DNA of 64,000 nt from Clostridiales bacterium (GCA_019416265.1 DXXQ01000120.1:11473-75472); one strand, 5' to 3'. Numbered from the stretch's first letter, positions 49,189 to 58,518 are shown. Notes: a model not told the origin generated them from the letters alone. Made by a program: numbers and translations.

Positions 49189-51324
49189 TTATTTTATTCT
49201 TACTTTTTTACTGTTCACAGCGTAAGGCAATGAGGTATTAATCGCATAAATCGTATCTGTGTGGCCGTTGCCCTTCAACGTATTGCCGCTGTAGGTCTTG
49301 ATGGAGGAGTCCGTTCCGATCACTGCGTACCCCTTATTGCTTTTCAGAGTATTTTTTGTGAGCGAAACCTCCGCTGAGCTCCTGATACTGATTCCATTAT
49401 TCTTGTTGGATACGATTTCATTCTGAGAAACAGAAGCCTTATCTGCTCCTGACAGGCACATGCCCGCCCCTTTATTTTTGGAAGCATTGTTTTTCTTCAC
49501 TGTAAGGCCTGTATTTTTTCCCTCGGATTTAATGCCGTCCACTTCATTTTCGCTGACTTTATTCCCTGCGACCTCAGCGCTTTTCACTGACGACAGGTAG
49601 ATTCCGTCTTTTTTACATCCGCTTACTGTGTTGCTCAGGATACGCGTTTTTGAATTTGAGTAGGAAACGATTCCCTCTCCCCCAAGGTTCTTCACTGTGT
49701 TCTTCTCTATTTTTGTATTATCGCTTCCTGTTCCCGCAACAATACCGTCGTCTGTACAGTCTGTAATCGTATTCTTCGTCAAAACATTGTCTCTGGACGG
49801 CTCCGCGTATTCTGCCGAGCCTCTGTAAATGTAGACAGCATTTCCTCTGGCGCCTTTGATCTTATTTCCGGTTATGGTATTGGAACTGCTGGCTCCCAGG
49901 ATCATACCGCAGTTTTCAAATTCCTCTGCAGGAACAATTTCTATGATGTTATCTGTAATTTTGCACTTTTCAGAAAAAGTAAGGCGAATCCCGTTTCCCG
50001 GACCCGAAATCCGGTTCTCTTTAATCGTAATACCGCGGGCGGGATAATTTCCGTCCGGAATCCCATTGGGCGCCGCCGCTGATTTCTCTCCTACAATACC
50101 GATACCAAAGCTTTTCCACAGGCCTTCCCCAATGACTCTGGGGGTATTCAGCACAATTTCATTATTGGTAACCAGAATACCGGATTCATACTGATTTCCG
50201 GCATTTGTAACTTCTTCCCCGTCCGGAAGATGAGTGTTTCCCTGATACAGTGACCGGATATAAACTCCCGTTCCCACATTTATCATCTGGTTGTTCTCAA
50301 CAACCGAATCCACATAGTTGAGACACCATACCGCCCTCTTGGCAATGTCGCGGAAGGTATTCCCTCTGATCACTATATTTTTGTAAGGTCTGTTAAACAC
50401 CATGCTGTGGCTTCCCACTCCGGCAAAAACATCCTCAAAAGTATTTCCTTCTATATAGATATCTTCACATACCGATCCATCGTAGGGCAGATAGCCGGGC
50501 AAAATATAGTCCCTGCATGCATCAAGCTGAATCGCTTCCTGTCCGCCTCCGGTGAATTCCTTCCAGTATCCGCGGAAGGTGCATCCCGTCACCTTGGCGT
50601 TTTTTACGCCTCCCAGTTCCAGGAAATGGGACTTCAGGTTATTGAGAAAAGTAACGTCCCTGACCTCTACATTGGAAGCGTGTCCGATACGAAAGCAGAC
50701 AAATCCTCCGTCCGCTTCCTTATCCGGCACGGTTTCATAGTTGGCATCCCAGGTTCCGCCTTCTATTATAATATTCCGATAGCCCTCATATCCTCCGGCA
50801 GATTCCTCTGTATTGCCAAGGCGGAGCATCAGATGTTTTCCCGGAGACATTTTTTTGATCACTGCCCCCTGGGCGTAAAGGTGTATATTGCTGTAAGTGC
50901 AGATAGTCCCTGTGATCACATAATTTCCCGGCGGAATGATCACCTTGCACATCTGGGAATCTGTCGCCTTGTCCTTCATTTCCAGAAGAGCCGCATTTAG
51001 CTTCCCGGTAATGTCTTCTCCCTCTGTTACTTCCAGTGTTTTTTCAAAGGAGGTCTCCTCCGTATCTGAAAAAGCGTCCTCTCCGTCAGAAAAGGCAGAC
51101 TCTCCATCAAAAAAAATCTCCCCGGCAGACTCTGTCTCTGTGGTAAAAACATCTTCTATTGTTTCTTCCTCTACATAAATCTCTTCTTCTGTCTCCTCTT
51201 CCTCTGCAAAAATCATCTCCTCAGAGGACAGCTCTGCAGCCGAATCCCCGTAGACAGACAGGGGAGCACCAAAAGCCCCGATCAAAGCAAAGCTCAACAC
51301 ACCTGCAATTGCTTTTTTAAACAT
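49189..51324 (-). CDS. Secreted right-handed parallel beta-helix protein
   Basis: I start at the ATG at 51324 (MFKKAIAGVLSFALIG), with AAGGGAG 6 bases upstream; the longer open frame to 51537 reads backward through the rplL terminator. The 711-residue product has a signal peptide (~1-25, ending SVYG), an acidic low-complexity linker (~30-100) and then PbH1 repeats to the end: tandem N-x-I/V-x-x-N turns such as GNTFEDV, KNTVKNLGGEGI, SNTVSGCKKDGIYLS. The fold is that of pectate lyases, epimerases and phage tailspikes; no catalytic set is certain, so it may bind or cut a polysaccharide. Lying between rplL and rpoB is very unusual. Confidence 0.85.
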   Translation of the reverse strand: MFKKAIAGVLSFALIGAFGAPLSVYGDSAAELSSEEMIFAEEEETEEEIYVEEETIEDVFTTETESAGEIFFDGESAFSDGEDAFSDTEETSFEKTLEVTEGEDITGKLNAALLEMKDKATDSQMCKVIIPPGNYVITGTICTYSNIHLYAQGAVIKKMSPGKHLMLRLGNTEESAGGYEGYRNIIIEGGTWDANYETVPDKEADGGFVCFRIGHASNVEVRDVTFLNNLKSHFLELGGVKNAKVTGCTFRGYWKEFTGGGQEAIQLDACRDYILPGYLPYDGSVCEDIYIEGNTFEDVFAGVGSHSMVFNRPYKNIVIRGNTFRDIAKRAVWCLNYVDSVVENNQMINVGTGVYIRSLYQGNTHLPDGEEVTNAGNQYESGILVTNNEIVLNTPRVIGEGLWKSFGIGIVGEKSAAAPNGIPDGNYPARGITIKENRISGPGNGIRLTFSEKCKITDNIIEIVPAEEFENCGMILGASSSNTITGNKIKGARGNAVYIYRGSAEYAEPSRDNVLTKNTITDCTDDGIVAGTGSDNTKIEKNTVKNLGGEGIVSYSNSKTRILSNTVSGCKKDGIYLSSVKSAEVAGNKVSENEVDGIKSEGKNTGLTVKKNNASKNKGAGMCLSGADKASVSQNEIVSNKNNGISIRSSAEVSLTKNTLKSNKGYAVIGTDSSIKTYSGNTLKGNGHTDTIYAINTSLPYAVNSKKVRIK

Positions 51325-51370
51325 ATTCTTCTCCCTTTTCGGCAATACACGAACAAAGTTTTTAGCGTCA

Positions 51371-51404
51371 AAAAAAGGCAGGAATGCCACAGAGACATTC
51401 CTGC
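51371..51404 (-). terminator. rplJL terminator
   Basis: A perfect 9-bp stem (51378-51386 with 51396-51404) followed by T7 on the minus strand, 26 bases after rplL. It separates the ribosomal genes from the beta-helix gene; the T-tract runs into a TTGACG that may be the -35 of that gene. Confidence 0.9.
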
Positions 51405-51430
51405 ACTTCATCTTCTGTGTGAGAAGATAA

Positions 51431-51802
51431 TTATTTAAGAGTGATTTTAGCGCCTTCAGCTTCAAGTTTAGTCTTGATGTCTTCAGCTTCTGCTTTGGAA
51501 GCGCCTTCTTTAACGAGCTTCGGAGCACCGTCAACAACTTCTTTAGCTTCTTTCAGACCTAAGCCAGTGATCTCACGAACAACTTTGATAACTTTAACTT
51601 TGTTTGGTCCAACTTCTGTAAGCTCTACGTCGAACTCATCTTTCTCTTCTGCTGCTTCTGCAGGGCCAGCTGCTGCTACTACAACACCTGCTGCTGCGGA
51701 TACACCAAATTCTTCTTCACAAGCTTTTACTAATTCGTTTAACTCTAATACGGATAATTCTTTGATAGCTTCAATAAATTCAGCTGTTGTTAATTTTGCC
51801 AT
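51431..51802 (-). CDS. rplL: 50S ribosomal protein L7/L12
   Basis: The start is the ATG at 51802 ([18 protein letters not shown]) with GGAGG upstream, giving 123 residues. The N-terminal dimer domain, the Ala/Gly hinge ([18 protein letters not shown]) and the C-terminal [26 protein letters not shown] are typical. It forms the stalk that recruits translation GTPases. It follows rplJ by 111 bases. Confidence 0.99.
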   Translation of the reverse strand: MAKLTTAEFIEAIKELSVLELNELVKACEEEFGVSAAAGVVVAAAGPAEAAEEKDEFDVELTEVGPNKVKVIKVVREITGLGLKEAKEVVDGAPKLVKEGASKAEAEDIKTKLEAEGAKITLK

Positions 51803-51913
51803 TTTAGTTTCCTCCATAATCTTATTTTATTCGTTGATTCCCTCTCAGGGTTTGGAAACGCTGCGGTTCGCTATGCAAACTGCACCGTATCGCAAATCTG
51901 CAAGTCCGCAGAT

Positions 51914-52417
51914 TTACTCTGCTGCTGCCTCTCCACCGTTTGCCTCAGCGATCTGATTAAGCACACGAGCGAAGTTTGTAATCGGAGACTGGATGCTTCC
52001 AAGCAATTTGCCCAGGAGTACTTCTCTGGATGGGATGCCTGCCAGTGCTTTGATACCAGCCTGATCATTGTAGTTACCTTCAACTACACCTGCAACTAAT
52101 TCTAAAGCCGGGTTCTTCTTAGCGAATGTATCAAGGATTCTTGCCGGAGCAGTTGCGTCTGTTGCAGAGATTGCAAGAGCGTTTGTTCCATGTAAGTGAG
52201 CAATAAGTCCTTCGCACTGAGTACCTTCGAATGCACGATGCATCATTGTGTTCTTGTATACTTTATACTGAACACCAGCTTCTCTTAATTCCTTACGTAA
52301 AGCTGTATCCTGTTCAACTGTAAGTCCGCTGTAGTTTACGAGAACTACTGACTGAGCGTCTTTTACGTTGTTAAGAATTTCTTCTACGATTGGTTGTTTC
52401 AGTTCTACTTTTGCCAT
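51914..52417 (-). CDS. rplJ: 50S ribosomal protein L10
   Basis: The start is the ATG at 52417 (MAKVELKQPIVEEIL), 9 bases after GGAGGTG, giving 167 residues. L10 anchors the L7/L12 dimers and binds 23S rRNA. LVNYSGLTVEQDTALRKELRE and NALAISATDATAPARILDTF are family motifs. rplK and rplA, normally just upstream, are absent; the gene has its own promoter and L10-responsive leader. Confidence 0.99.
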   Translation of the reverse strand: MAKVELKQPIVEEILNNVKDAQSVVLVNYSGLTVEQDTALRKELREAGVQYKVYKNTMMHRAFEGTQCEGLIAHLHGTNALAISATDATAPARILDTFAKKNPALELVAGVVEGNYNDQAGIKALAGIPSREVLLGKLLGSIQSPITNFARVLNQIAEANGGEAAAE

Positions 52418-52461
52418 GAAATGGTACACCTCCTTATAGATTTTGATATACCGCCGTCGCA

Positions 52462-52582
52462 ATAATAAAAAAGCCTTACTGCATGACAGTAAGGCTTGAG
52501 TAATCCTAATATAAGAATACTTAATCCTCGGTAGGCGTTTTAACCTTATGCCTTACGGCACCTACTGTCTTCGGCAGCGTTC
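52462..52582 (-). ncRNA. Ribosomal protein L10 leader with attenuator
   Basis: The minus-strand leader of rplJ contains the conserved L10-binding kink-turn region of Firmicutes L10 leaders (including GGTGCCGTAAGGC and AACGCCTACCGAGGA), then a perfect 11-bp terminator hairpin (52471-52481 with 52487-52497) with a T-tract. Known leaders of this kind let excess L10-L12 complex end transcription before rplJ. Limits are estimated from the promoter and hairpin. Confidence 0.88.
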
Positions 52583-52588
52583 TGTGAT

Positions 52589-52617
52589 AAAATACCACAC
52601 TTCACCGGGATTGTCAA
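52589..52617 (-). promoter_or_regulatory. rplJL promoter
   Basis: TTGACA (52612-52617) and TATTTT (52589-52594) with a 17-bp spacer on the minus strand, directly upstream of the L10 leader and 39 bases beyond the upp stop. Confidence 0.82.
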
Positions 52618-52656
52618 TAGCTTTCTTATAAAATTCTCATTTAAAAAATTTATTAT

Positions 52657-53286
52657 TTATTTAGTTCCGAAAATACGGTCGCCTGCATCTCCAAGGCCCG
52701 GGCAGATATAAGCGTCGTCATTTAAGCATCTGTCCAGATGTCCGACATAGATCTGGATGTCGGGATGCGCTTCATGTAATTTCTCAACCCCTTCCGGAGC
52801 AGCGATCACACACATAAACTTAATATTCTTTCCGCCCTGTTTCTTGATGAAGTCCACTGCTGCCACTGCAGATCCGCCTGTTGCAAGCATCGGGTCAACC
52901 ACTACTGCGATACGCTCGTCGATGGACTCCGGAAGCTTGCAGTAATATTCGTGAGGCTCATGTGTTTCAGGATCGCGGTAAAGGCCCACATGTCCCACTT
53001 TGGCAGAAGGTACCAGGGTCAAAATGCCGCTTACCATTCCAAGGCCTGCGCGCAGTACCGGGATCACTGCCAGTTTCTTTCCGGAAAGCATAGGTGTCAT
53101 GCATGTTTCCAGAGGTGTCTCCACCTCCACATCCTCTACAGGGAGGTCGCGAAGCGCTTCATACCCCATAAGAACTCCGATCTCTTCCACCAGTTTACGA
53201 AACTCATTTGTTCCTGTGCGGTAATCTCTCAGCATGGAAATCTTATGCTGGATCAGCGGGTGTTGCATTACATAAACGTTTTCCAT
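52657..53286 (-). CDS. upp: Uracil phosphoribosyltransferase
   Basis: A 209-residue pyrimidine-salvage enzyme of standard length that makes UMP from uracil and PRPP. The PRPP loop is [20 protein letters not shown]; the uracil-binding end is [17 protein letters not shown]. The start [25 protein letters not shown] (read in parts) is typical. AGAGAGG precedes the ATG. It takes the place upstream of rplJ where rplA normally lies. Confidence 0.98.
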   Translation of the reverse strand: MENVYVMQHPLIQHKISMLRDYRTGTNEFRKLVEEIGVLMGYEALRDLPVEDVEVETPLETCMTPMLSGKKLAVIPVLRAGLGMVSGILTLVPSAKVGHVGLYRDPETHEPHEYYCKLPESIDERIAVVVDPMLATGGSAVAAVDFIKKQGGKNIKFMCVIAAPEGVEKLHEAHPDIQIYVGHLDRCLNDDAYICPGLGDAGDRIFGTK

Positions 53287-53329
53287 AATTTTTTCCTCTC
53301 TTGTGCTCTTGTTTTATCGTTGCTTCATA

Positions 53330-53346
53330 ATAACATACAATGTTAT
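53330..53346. promoter_or_regulatory. Palindrome upstream of upp
   Basis: A 7-bp inverted repeat, ATAACAT/ATGTTAT around a 3-base centre, between upp and the small cysteine protein gene. It could be an operator or chance in an A/T-rich spacer. Confidence 0.3.
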
Positions 53347-53352
53347 GTGCGT

Positions 53353-53535
53353 CTACATCTGTTTTCGGACAATGCGGTATTCGTCGCCCATTTTAAAATA
53401 CGGACACTGTCTGAAATCTCCGGTAATGAATTTTGCCATTTCATCCTCGTCCAGATTCACTTCGCAGGTATAACATTCATAGTCCTCATCATAGCTGTAG
53501 TTGACACAGTATTCACAGTTTGCCGATGCGCTCAT
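53353..53535 (-). CDS. Small cysteine-rich protein (DUF6472-like)
   Basis: A 60-residue protein, ATG at 53535 (MSASANCEYCVNYSYDED) with GAAGGAG 5 bases upstream. CEYC, CYTC and a single later Cys suggest a small zinc-binding fold, as in the Lachnospiraceae family I recall as DUF6472. Its function is unknown. It starts 10 bases after the SGNH hydrolase gene and is probably co-transcribed with it. Confidence 0.75.
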   Translation of the reverse strand: MSASANCEYCVNYSYDEDYECYTCEVNLDEDEMAKFITGDFRQCPYFKMGDEYRIVRKQM

Positions 53536-53545
53536 TTCTTCTCCT

Positions 53546-54175
53546 TCAGCCCCAGATTCCGCTTCTTGTTTCTTCCAGGTTATCCAGGATGTAATCGTAA
53601 ATATCCTCAGAAACACTGTCCGGATAATGTGTTCCGTCCAAAGTGGAGTATCCGTTCTCTGTCAGATGGGAATAAACATCAATGTAGTTTACCCCAACCA
53701 GATTCTCCTCCATCTCGGAATTGAAGCTCTCGATTTCCGTATTATTGGTATATTTGTCATTTTCCACAGGCCCAACAGATACAAAATAGGTTTTCGCACC
53801 GATTCCGGCCCATTCAATGGCTTTATTATTGATGTAATTTACATAATTGTTTATATTATACAGGTCATTTACCCCCATAAGAATGATCACCGAAGTATAC
53901 TCGTCTATTTCATCCTCAATTTCCGGCACGCCTGTGGAAGACATCCAGTCATATCCCATGGAACTCTTACAGGACCAGATACTGTCATCCTGAACTGCGT
54001 CCCGTATTCCTTCTGTTCTGGAGTCTCCGATAAAGATCAGCTTTCCCTCCTCCCCGGTTTCCGTATGCTCCGGTCTGCTCAGGGTTCCCTCCTCAGAGGC
54101 GGATACTGCAATACTCCATGCAGCGCATAGACAGACTGCCAGAAACAGGGCGCTTCGTCTTTTCCTCATACTCAT
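53546..54175 (-). CDS. Secreted SGNH/GDSL hydrolase
   Basis: A 209-residue protein with a signal peptide (~1-26, ending AVSAS). The SGNH blocks are FIGDSRTEG (Ser52), GVND (101-104) and the catalytic pair in LDGTHYPD (Asp180, His183). It is expected to be an esterase, often a sugar or wall O-deacetylase, acting outside the cell. It overlaps the upstream gene as ATGA. Confidence 0.9.
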   Translation of the reverse strand: MSMRKRRSALFLAVCLCAAWSIAVSASEEGTLSRPEHTETGEEGKLIFIGDSRTEGIRDAVQDDSIWSCKSSMGYDWMSSTGVPEIEDEIDEYTSVIILMGVNDLYNINNYVNYINNKAIEWAGIGAKTYFVSVGPVENDKYTNNTEIESFNSEMEENLVGVNYIDVYSHLTENGYSTLDGTHYPDSVSEDIYDYILDNLEETRSGIWG

Positions 54176-54426
54176 CCCTCCGGAAGCATATCCGGCCAGG
54201 AAAGAATCTCTTCTGAGATCACCAGTTCATAATTTCCTTCTATGTCCTGACTCCTTCCTGCCTCAAATACATTTGTCTCTGCCCCCCAGGCTCTGTCCTC
54301 GTATTCCCACACATGGAAGCGTAATCCGCGGAACATGAAATCAATACTTCCACATCCGTTCTCTTCTGTATACTGGTATTTGATGTTCTTCTTTTTCAGA
54401 GCATCCTGTACACGGTTCAGTCTCAT
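54172..54426 (-). CDS. Small hypothetical protein
   Basis: An 84-residue protein, ATG at 54426 (MRLNRVQDALKKKNIKYQY) after AGGAGGAGG; a longer frame to 54474 lacks a site. It has an N-terminal helix and then a mainly beta fold (GSIDFMFRGLRFHVWEYED). I do not recognise it. It is coupled by ATGA overlap to the SGNH hydrolase gene and heads this small operon. Confidence 0.7.
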   Translation of the reverse strand: MRLNRVQDALKKKNIKYQYTEENGCGSIDFMFRGLRFHVWEYEDRAWGAETNVFEAGRSQDIEGNYELVISEEILSWPDMLPEG

Positions 54427-54556
54427 AATTTGCGTCCTCCTCCTGAATAAATCACTCTGCATTGCTTCTGACACATGATTCTGCTGTATATCTCACTTCC
54501 CCCATGCATAAATATACGAAAACAAATGTCAAAACGTTCCTTTCTGAATAATTATC

Positions 54557-54585
54557 AGTATACCACTTTTTTCCTCATAATCCAA
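54557..54585 (-). promoter_or_regulatory. Promoter of the small-protein/SGNH operon
   Basis: TTGGAT (54580-54585) and TATACT (54557-54562) with a 17-bp spacer on the minus strand, ~130 bases before the first ATG. Confidence 0.5.
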
Positions 54586-54686
54586 TACAGTCTTGGGAAT
54601 AACAGGATTTTTACGGAAACTTCCCCCATCCTTTACATTTTTATGTTATAATTAATAAAATAAAACTCCGAAAGAGAGGTTATGCC

Positions 54687-55937
54687 ATGAACCTGAAAAT
54701 GACCAAAAGCGAGCGGAACTGGGTTCTCTATGATGTGGGTAATTCAGCCTTCACCATGCTCATCGCTACTATTATGCCCATTTATTTTAATTATCTGGCA
54801 GAAAATGCAGGACTTTCTTCTGTGGAATATCTTGCCTACTGGGGCTATGCAGCTTCCGGTGCCACATTCATTGTTGCCATCTTAGGGCCTGTATTCGGAA
54901 CCCTGGCAGATACGAAGGGTTACAAAAAACCCCTGTTCCTGCTTGCCCTTGCAGTCGGTTCCATTGGCTGTATCAGCCTGGGCTTCGCAAGGCAGTGGCT
55001 GATCTTCCTTATCGTCTATATCATTGCAAAAGTAGGATATTCCGGAAGCCTTATCATCTATGACTCCATGCTCTCAGATGTCACCTCTCAGGACCGGATG
55101 GATCTGATCTCCTCCAGCGGCTATGCCTGGGGGTATATCGGAAGCTGTATCCCCTTTGTCGCAAGCCTTATGATCGTACTTGGCGCAGACAAGCTGGGAC
55201 TCAGCATGGTAACTGCCATGGCCTTTGCCTTTGCCCTGACCGCTGCCTGGTGGCTTCTTATGACCGTTCCTCTCCTGAAATCCTACCGTCAGAAATATTT
55301 TGTGGAAAAAAGAGCCCGGGCAGTCCGGGAAAGCTTCAGCCGCATCGGCCGGACCTTCGCAAACATTCGAAACGAAAAGAGGATCTTTATCTTCCTTCTT
55401 GCCTTTTTCTTCTACATTGACGGCGTGTACACCATCATCGACATGGCTACTGCCTATGGCGCAGCCCTGGGCCTTGACACAACCGGGCTTCTTCTTGCTC
55501 TTTTGCTGACCCAGATTGTCGCTTTTCCCTGCTGTATTATTTTCGGTGTTCTGGCAAAGAAATATTCCGCAGCCTCACTGATCACCATCTGTATTGCAGC
55601 CTATCTGGGCATTGCGGTTTTCGCCATGTTCCTGACTACTCAGACACAGTTCTGGATTCTCGCAGTCCTTGTAGGGATGTTTCAGGGCGGAGTACAGGCG
55701 CTGTCCCGCTCCTACTTCACCAAAATCATTCCTGCAGAGCAGTCCGGCGAATACTTCGGACTCCTGGATATCTGCGGCAAGGGCGCTTCCTTCGTGGGAA
55801 CTGCCATTGTAAGTGTAACCTCCCAGCTCACCGGAGACATCAGCAAGGGTGTGGGAATGATTGCCGTACTGTTTGTCATCGGTCTTTTCCTTTTCCGTTA
55901 TGCAGTGAAGCTGAATGCGGGAGTGGTTGAGAAATAA
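54687..55937 (+). CDS. MFS transporter of the UMF1/ATG22-like family
   Basis: A 416-residue protein with about twelve membrane helices. SERNWVLYDVGNSAFTMLIATIMPIYFNY is the UMF1 start (read in parts), and LGPVFGTLADTKGYKKP is the MFS loop 2-3 motif. Substrates of bacterial UMF1 proteins are not well known; amino acids or sugars have been suggested. It is on the plus strand, convergent with the beta-mannosidase gene and separated from it by a shared terminator. AGAGAGG precedes the ATG. Confidence 0.9.
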   Translation: MNLKMTKSERNWVLYDVGNSAFTMLIATIMPIYFNYLAENAGLSSVEYLAYWGYAASGATFIVAILGPVFGTLADTKGYKKPLFLLALAVGSIGCISLGFARQWLIFLIVYIIAKVGYSGSLIIYDSMLSDVTSQDRMDLISSSGYAWGYIGSCIPFVASLMIVLGADKLGLSMVTAMAFAFALTAAWWLLMTVPLLKSYRQKYFVEKRARAVRESFSRIGRTFANIRNEKRIFIFLLAFFFYIDGVYTIIDMATAYGAALGLDTTGLLLALLLTQIVAFPCCIIFGVLAKKYSAASLITICIAAYLGIAVFAMFLTTQTQFWILAVLVGMFQGGVQALSRSYFTKIIPAEQSGEYFGLLDICGKGASFVGTAIVSVTSQLTGDISKGVGMIAVLFVIGLFLFRYAVKLNAGVVEK

Positions 55938-55952
55938 TCGCAATTTAAAAAA

Positions 55953-55999
55953 ATTCAAACCTCCCGAATCATCATCTGCATATGATTCGGGAGGTTCTT
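55953..55999. terminator. Bidirectional terminator, MFS gene and beta-mannosidase gene
   Basis: A perfect 15-bp stem (55958-55972 with 55982-55996), with T-rich tails on both strands, between the two convergent stops. Confidence 0.9.
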
Positions 56000-56054
56000 T
56001 CATTGCTTTTCCTTTTATTCAATACGAAATTTCCACAGCCCCACAGGGCGTATA

Positions 56055-58493
56055 TCAGATATCGTACACACTTCTCACTTTCAGCCCCTCAGGCTTGCCG
56101 CGAAGGATCTTTACTCTTCTCTCTCCTGCGTTCATGTCGAAGTAGTTATCGCTTAATACCATATCTTCGTTCTCATTGAGCACTTCCACGCTCTTTGCGT
56201 AAGCTCCTGCTGTCACTACCAGCTCATCGCCCTCCACTCTTACAGAAAGCTTCGGATCCTGATATCTGAAATATTTCGGGTAGGAGAAAATCACTGTACT
56301 GTTGGCAATCTCCTCACCATTCTCATATGCCTGATAGCTGACATATTCACAGAATACGTCGATTTCAGGAAGCATTACCTTGTCCATCCACACGGCGCTG
56401 AGAGCCGGAACTTCAAACTCTGCCTCGTGCTCTTCTTTGATTTCGGCGGATGCGTTACGAATCTGCCATTTAAGAAGAACCTTACGCGGTTTTAAGGTTT
56501 CATTGGAAACATTGAAGCGGATGGATTTCTCGAACTCAAAGTGCTGGCGGTTCATGTTCGCCTCCTGAGTCATCCAGCTTTCTTCCTCACAGGACACAAG
56601 AACCGGGGCAAAGAATCTCTTTGCATAGTAGTGAAGCGCTTTCCAGCGGCCGAAATAGTCGATGGAGGACCATGAAATTACCGGCCAGCAGTCGTTAAGC
56701 TGCCAGTAAATAGCCCCCATACAACGACCACGGTTCCGTCTGTAATGCTCTACGCCATAGCGGATTCCATCTCCCTGAAGAAGCTGGGAAGCGTAAACGA
56801 AATCGCTGAAATTTTCAGGATAACGGTAAGCCGCCTGCATATATTTGGCTATTTTTCCGTTTCCTCCATAATTTCTCTGATGTTTTTCCATCACATAGGA
56901 GAAGGGATTTAATTCTCTCGGATCATCTGTAACTGTTTCCAATGTCTTCACAGACGGGAATGCCTGGAAACCAAATTCAGAAGCATAGCGGAAGAAATAT
57001 TTCCTGTATTCTGAAAACGGCTTGTTTCCGTGCCATACCTCCCAGTAATGCACATCTCCGCGGTTCGGGTCATTGGGCGCATCAAAGGAGCCGCCTGAGG
57101 AAGGGCTTGCCGGCCAGTAGAAGGTCTGGCGGTCATACTCTCTCAAAACCTCCGGAATGATCCGCTCATACATAAAGAGATAGTCGCGAACCTCTGTCGG
57201 TTTGGTTACCCAGCATCTTTCATCAACAAACATTTCCATCTCATTATTTCCGCACCAAAGGGCGAGAGACGCATGATGACGGAGACGCTTGATATTGTCG
57301 ATAAATTCCTGACGGATATTATACTCAAAGGATGGTGTCAGCTCATATACGGAGCAGGCAAACATGAAATCCTGCCATACCATCAGACCAAGCTCATCGC
57401 AGATATCGTAGAACCAGTCCTCCGGATAGTAGCCGCCGCCCCATACGCGGACACAGTTAAAGTTGGCTTCCTTACACTGGAGAAGGAGTTCTCTTGTACG
57501 CTCTCTTGATGTTCTCTGGGTCATATTGTCTTCCGGAATGTAATCTGCGCCCATGGCAAAAACTGTATGACCATTTACCTCATGGGCAAAGCTTTCTCCC
57601 CACTCGTCCTTTTCTCTGTGCATGGTAAGGGTGCGAAGACCGATTCTTCTGCTCCACACATCGAGAACCTGATCCCCGTTCCTAAGAATTACTTCCACCT
57701 GATAAAGAGGCTGCTCTCCGATACCGTTCGGCCACCAGAGCTGCGGATTCTCGATTTCGATCTCAACAGGGCAGTCTTCATATACGGTCCGTGTCCCATC
57801 CGGCGCGATTACCGCCACATCGTAGGTAGTTTCCACATCGTCGTCTGTATAAATCTCATCCTCCACTTCAGGACAGAGCTTTACCTTTCCATTTTCATGA
57901 ACCTGGTAAATATACACGTTGTCCAGTCTGCTCTTCTCGATTCCCAGGAGAGAAACCGGGCGGAAAATCCCTCCGTTGGGAAGACAGGCACCCCAGTCCC
58001 AGCCGGACATATAATGTGCTTTTCGAAGATGCATAAAGCCTTCAATGGTGTCGTCATTTCCGATATTTTTATATTTTTCAAAAGCTTCAGCCATAAATTT
58101 CAGCGGGGAATGAATCACAACACGAAGAAGATTCTCTCCCGGCGTAAGAAGCTCGCTTACAGGGAATTCCCAGATTCTGTGCATATTCTTGACTTTTCCC
58201 AGATGACAGTTGTTCAGGTAAATGTCTGCCACTGTGTCGATGCCGTCGAAATGAAGCATGATCTCATCGCAGGAAGCAAACTCCTTCTCATCAAAATGGA
58301 TCACTGTTCTGTATTCATAATCTTCTTCCATCAGAGCCTTTGCCTGATATTCGTTGTCGCCGAAAAACGGATCTTCCATTTTTCCCGCATCAAGAAGCGC
58401 GGAATAAATATCTCCCGGAACCTGTGCCGGAATCCAGTCCTGCTTCCTGATGTCACATAATTCCCAACCCTCGTGAAGCTGTTTCGTTATCAT
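56055..58493 (-). CDS. Beta-mannosidase, GH2 family
   Basis: An 812-residue cytoplasmic enzyme with the GH2 plan: sugar-binding sandwich, immunoglobulin-like domain, TIM barrel and C-terminal beta domains. The start ITKQLHEGWELCD..W.PAQVPGDIYSALLDAG, the acid/base Glu in LWCGNNEMEMF (~417) and the nucleophile Glu in ASEFGFQAFPS (~505) are typical of beta-mannosidases. It removes beta-linked mannose, for example from Man-beta-1,4-GlcNAc. Last gene of the locus, 25 bases after the GH20 gene, with AGAGGAG before the ATG. Confidence 0.93.
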   Translation of the reverse strand: MITKQLHEGWELCDIRKQDWIPAQVPGDIYSALLDAGKMEDPFFGDNEYQAKALMEEDYEYRTVIHFDEKEFASCDEIMLHFDGIDTVADIYLNNCHLGKVKNMHRIWEFPVSELLTPGENLLRVVIHSPLKFMAEAFEKYKNIGNDDTIEGFMHLRKAHYMSGWDWGACLPNGGIFRPVSLLGIEKSRLDNVYIYQVHENGKVKLCPEVEDEIYTDDDVETTYDVAVIAPDGTRTVYEDCPVEIEIENPQLWWPNGIGEQPLYQVEVILRNGDQVLDVWSRRIGLRTLTMHREKDEWGESFAHEVNGHTVFAMGADYIPEDNMTQRTSRERTRELLLQCKEANFNCVRVWGGGYYPEDWFYDICDELGLMVWQDFMFACSVYELTPSFEYNIRQEFIDNIKRLRHHASLALWCGNNEMEMFVDERCWVTKPTEVRDYLFMYERIIPEVLREYDRQTFYWPASPSSGGSFDAPNDPNRGDVHYWEVWHGNKPFSEYRKYFFRYASEFGFQAFPSVKTLETVTDDPRELNPFSYVMEKHQRNYGGNGKIAKYMQAAYRYPENFSDFVYASQLLQGDGIRYGVEHYRRNRGRCMGAIYWQLNDCWPVISWSSIDYFGRWKALHYYAKRFFAPVLVSCEEESWMTQEANMNRQHFEFEKSIRFNVSNETLKPRKVLLKWQIRNASAEIKEEHEAEFEVPALSAVWMDKVMLPEIDVFCEYVSYQAYENGEEIANSTVIFSYPKYFRYQDPKLSVRVEGDELVVTAGAYAKSVEVLNENEDMVLSDNYFDMNAGERRVKILRGKPEGLKVRSVYDI

Positions 58494-58518
58494 AGATCAA
58501 TCTCCTCTGTTTCTGTCT

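Noticed and set aside
51325..51537. N-terminal 71-residue extension of the beta-helix protein
   Set aside because: It would cross the rplL terminator and rplL coding sequence on the same strand, and it would place the signal peptide inside the protein.
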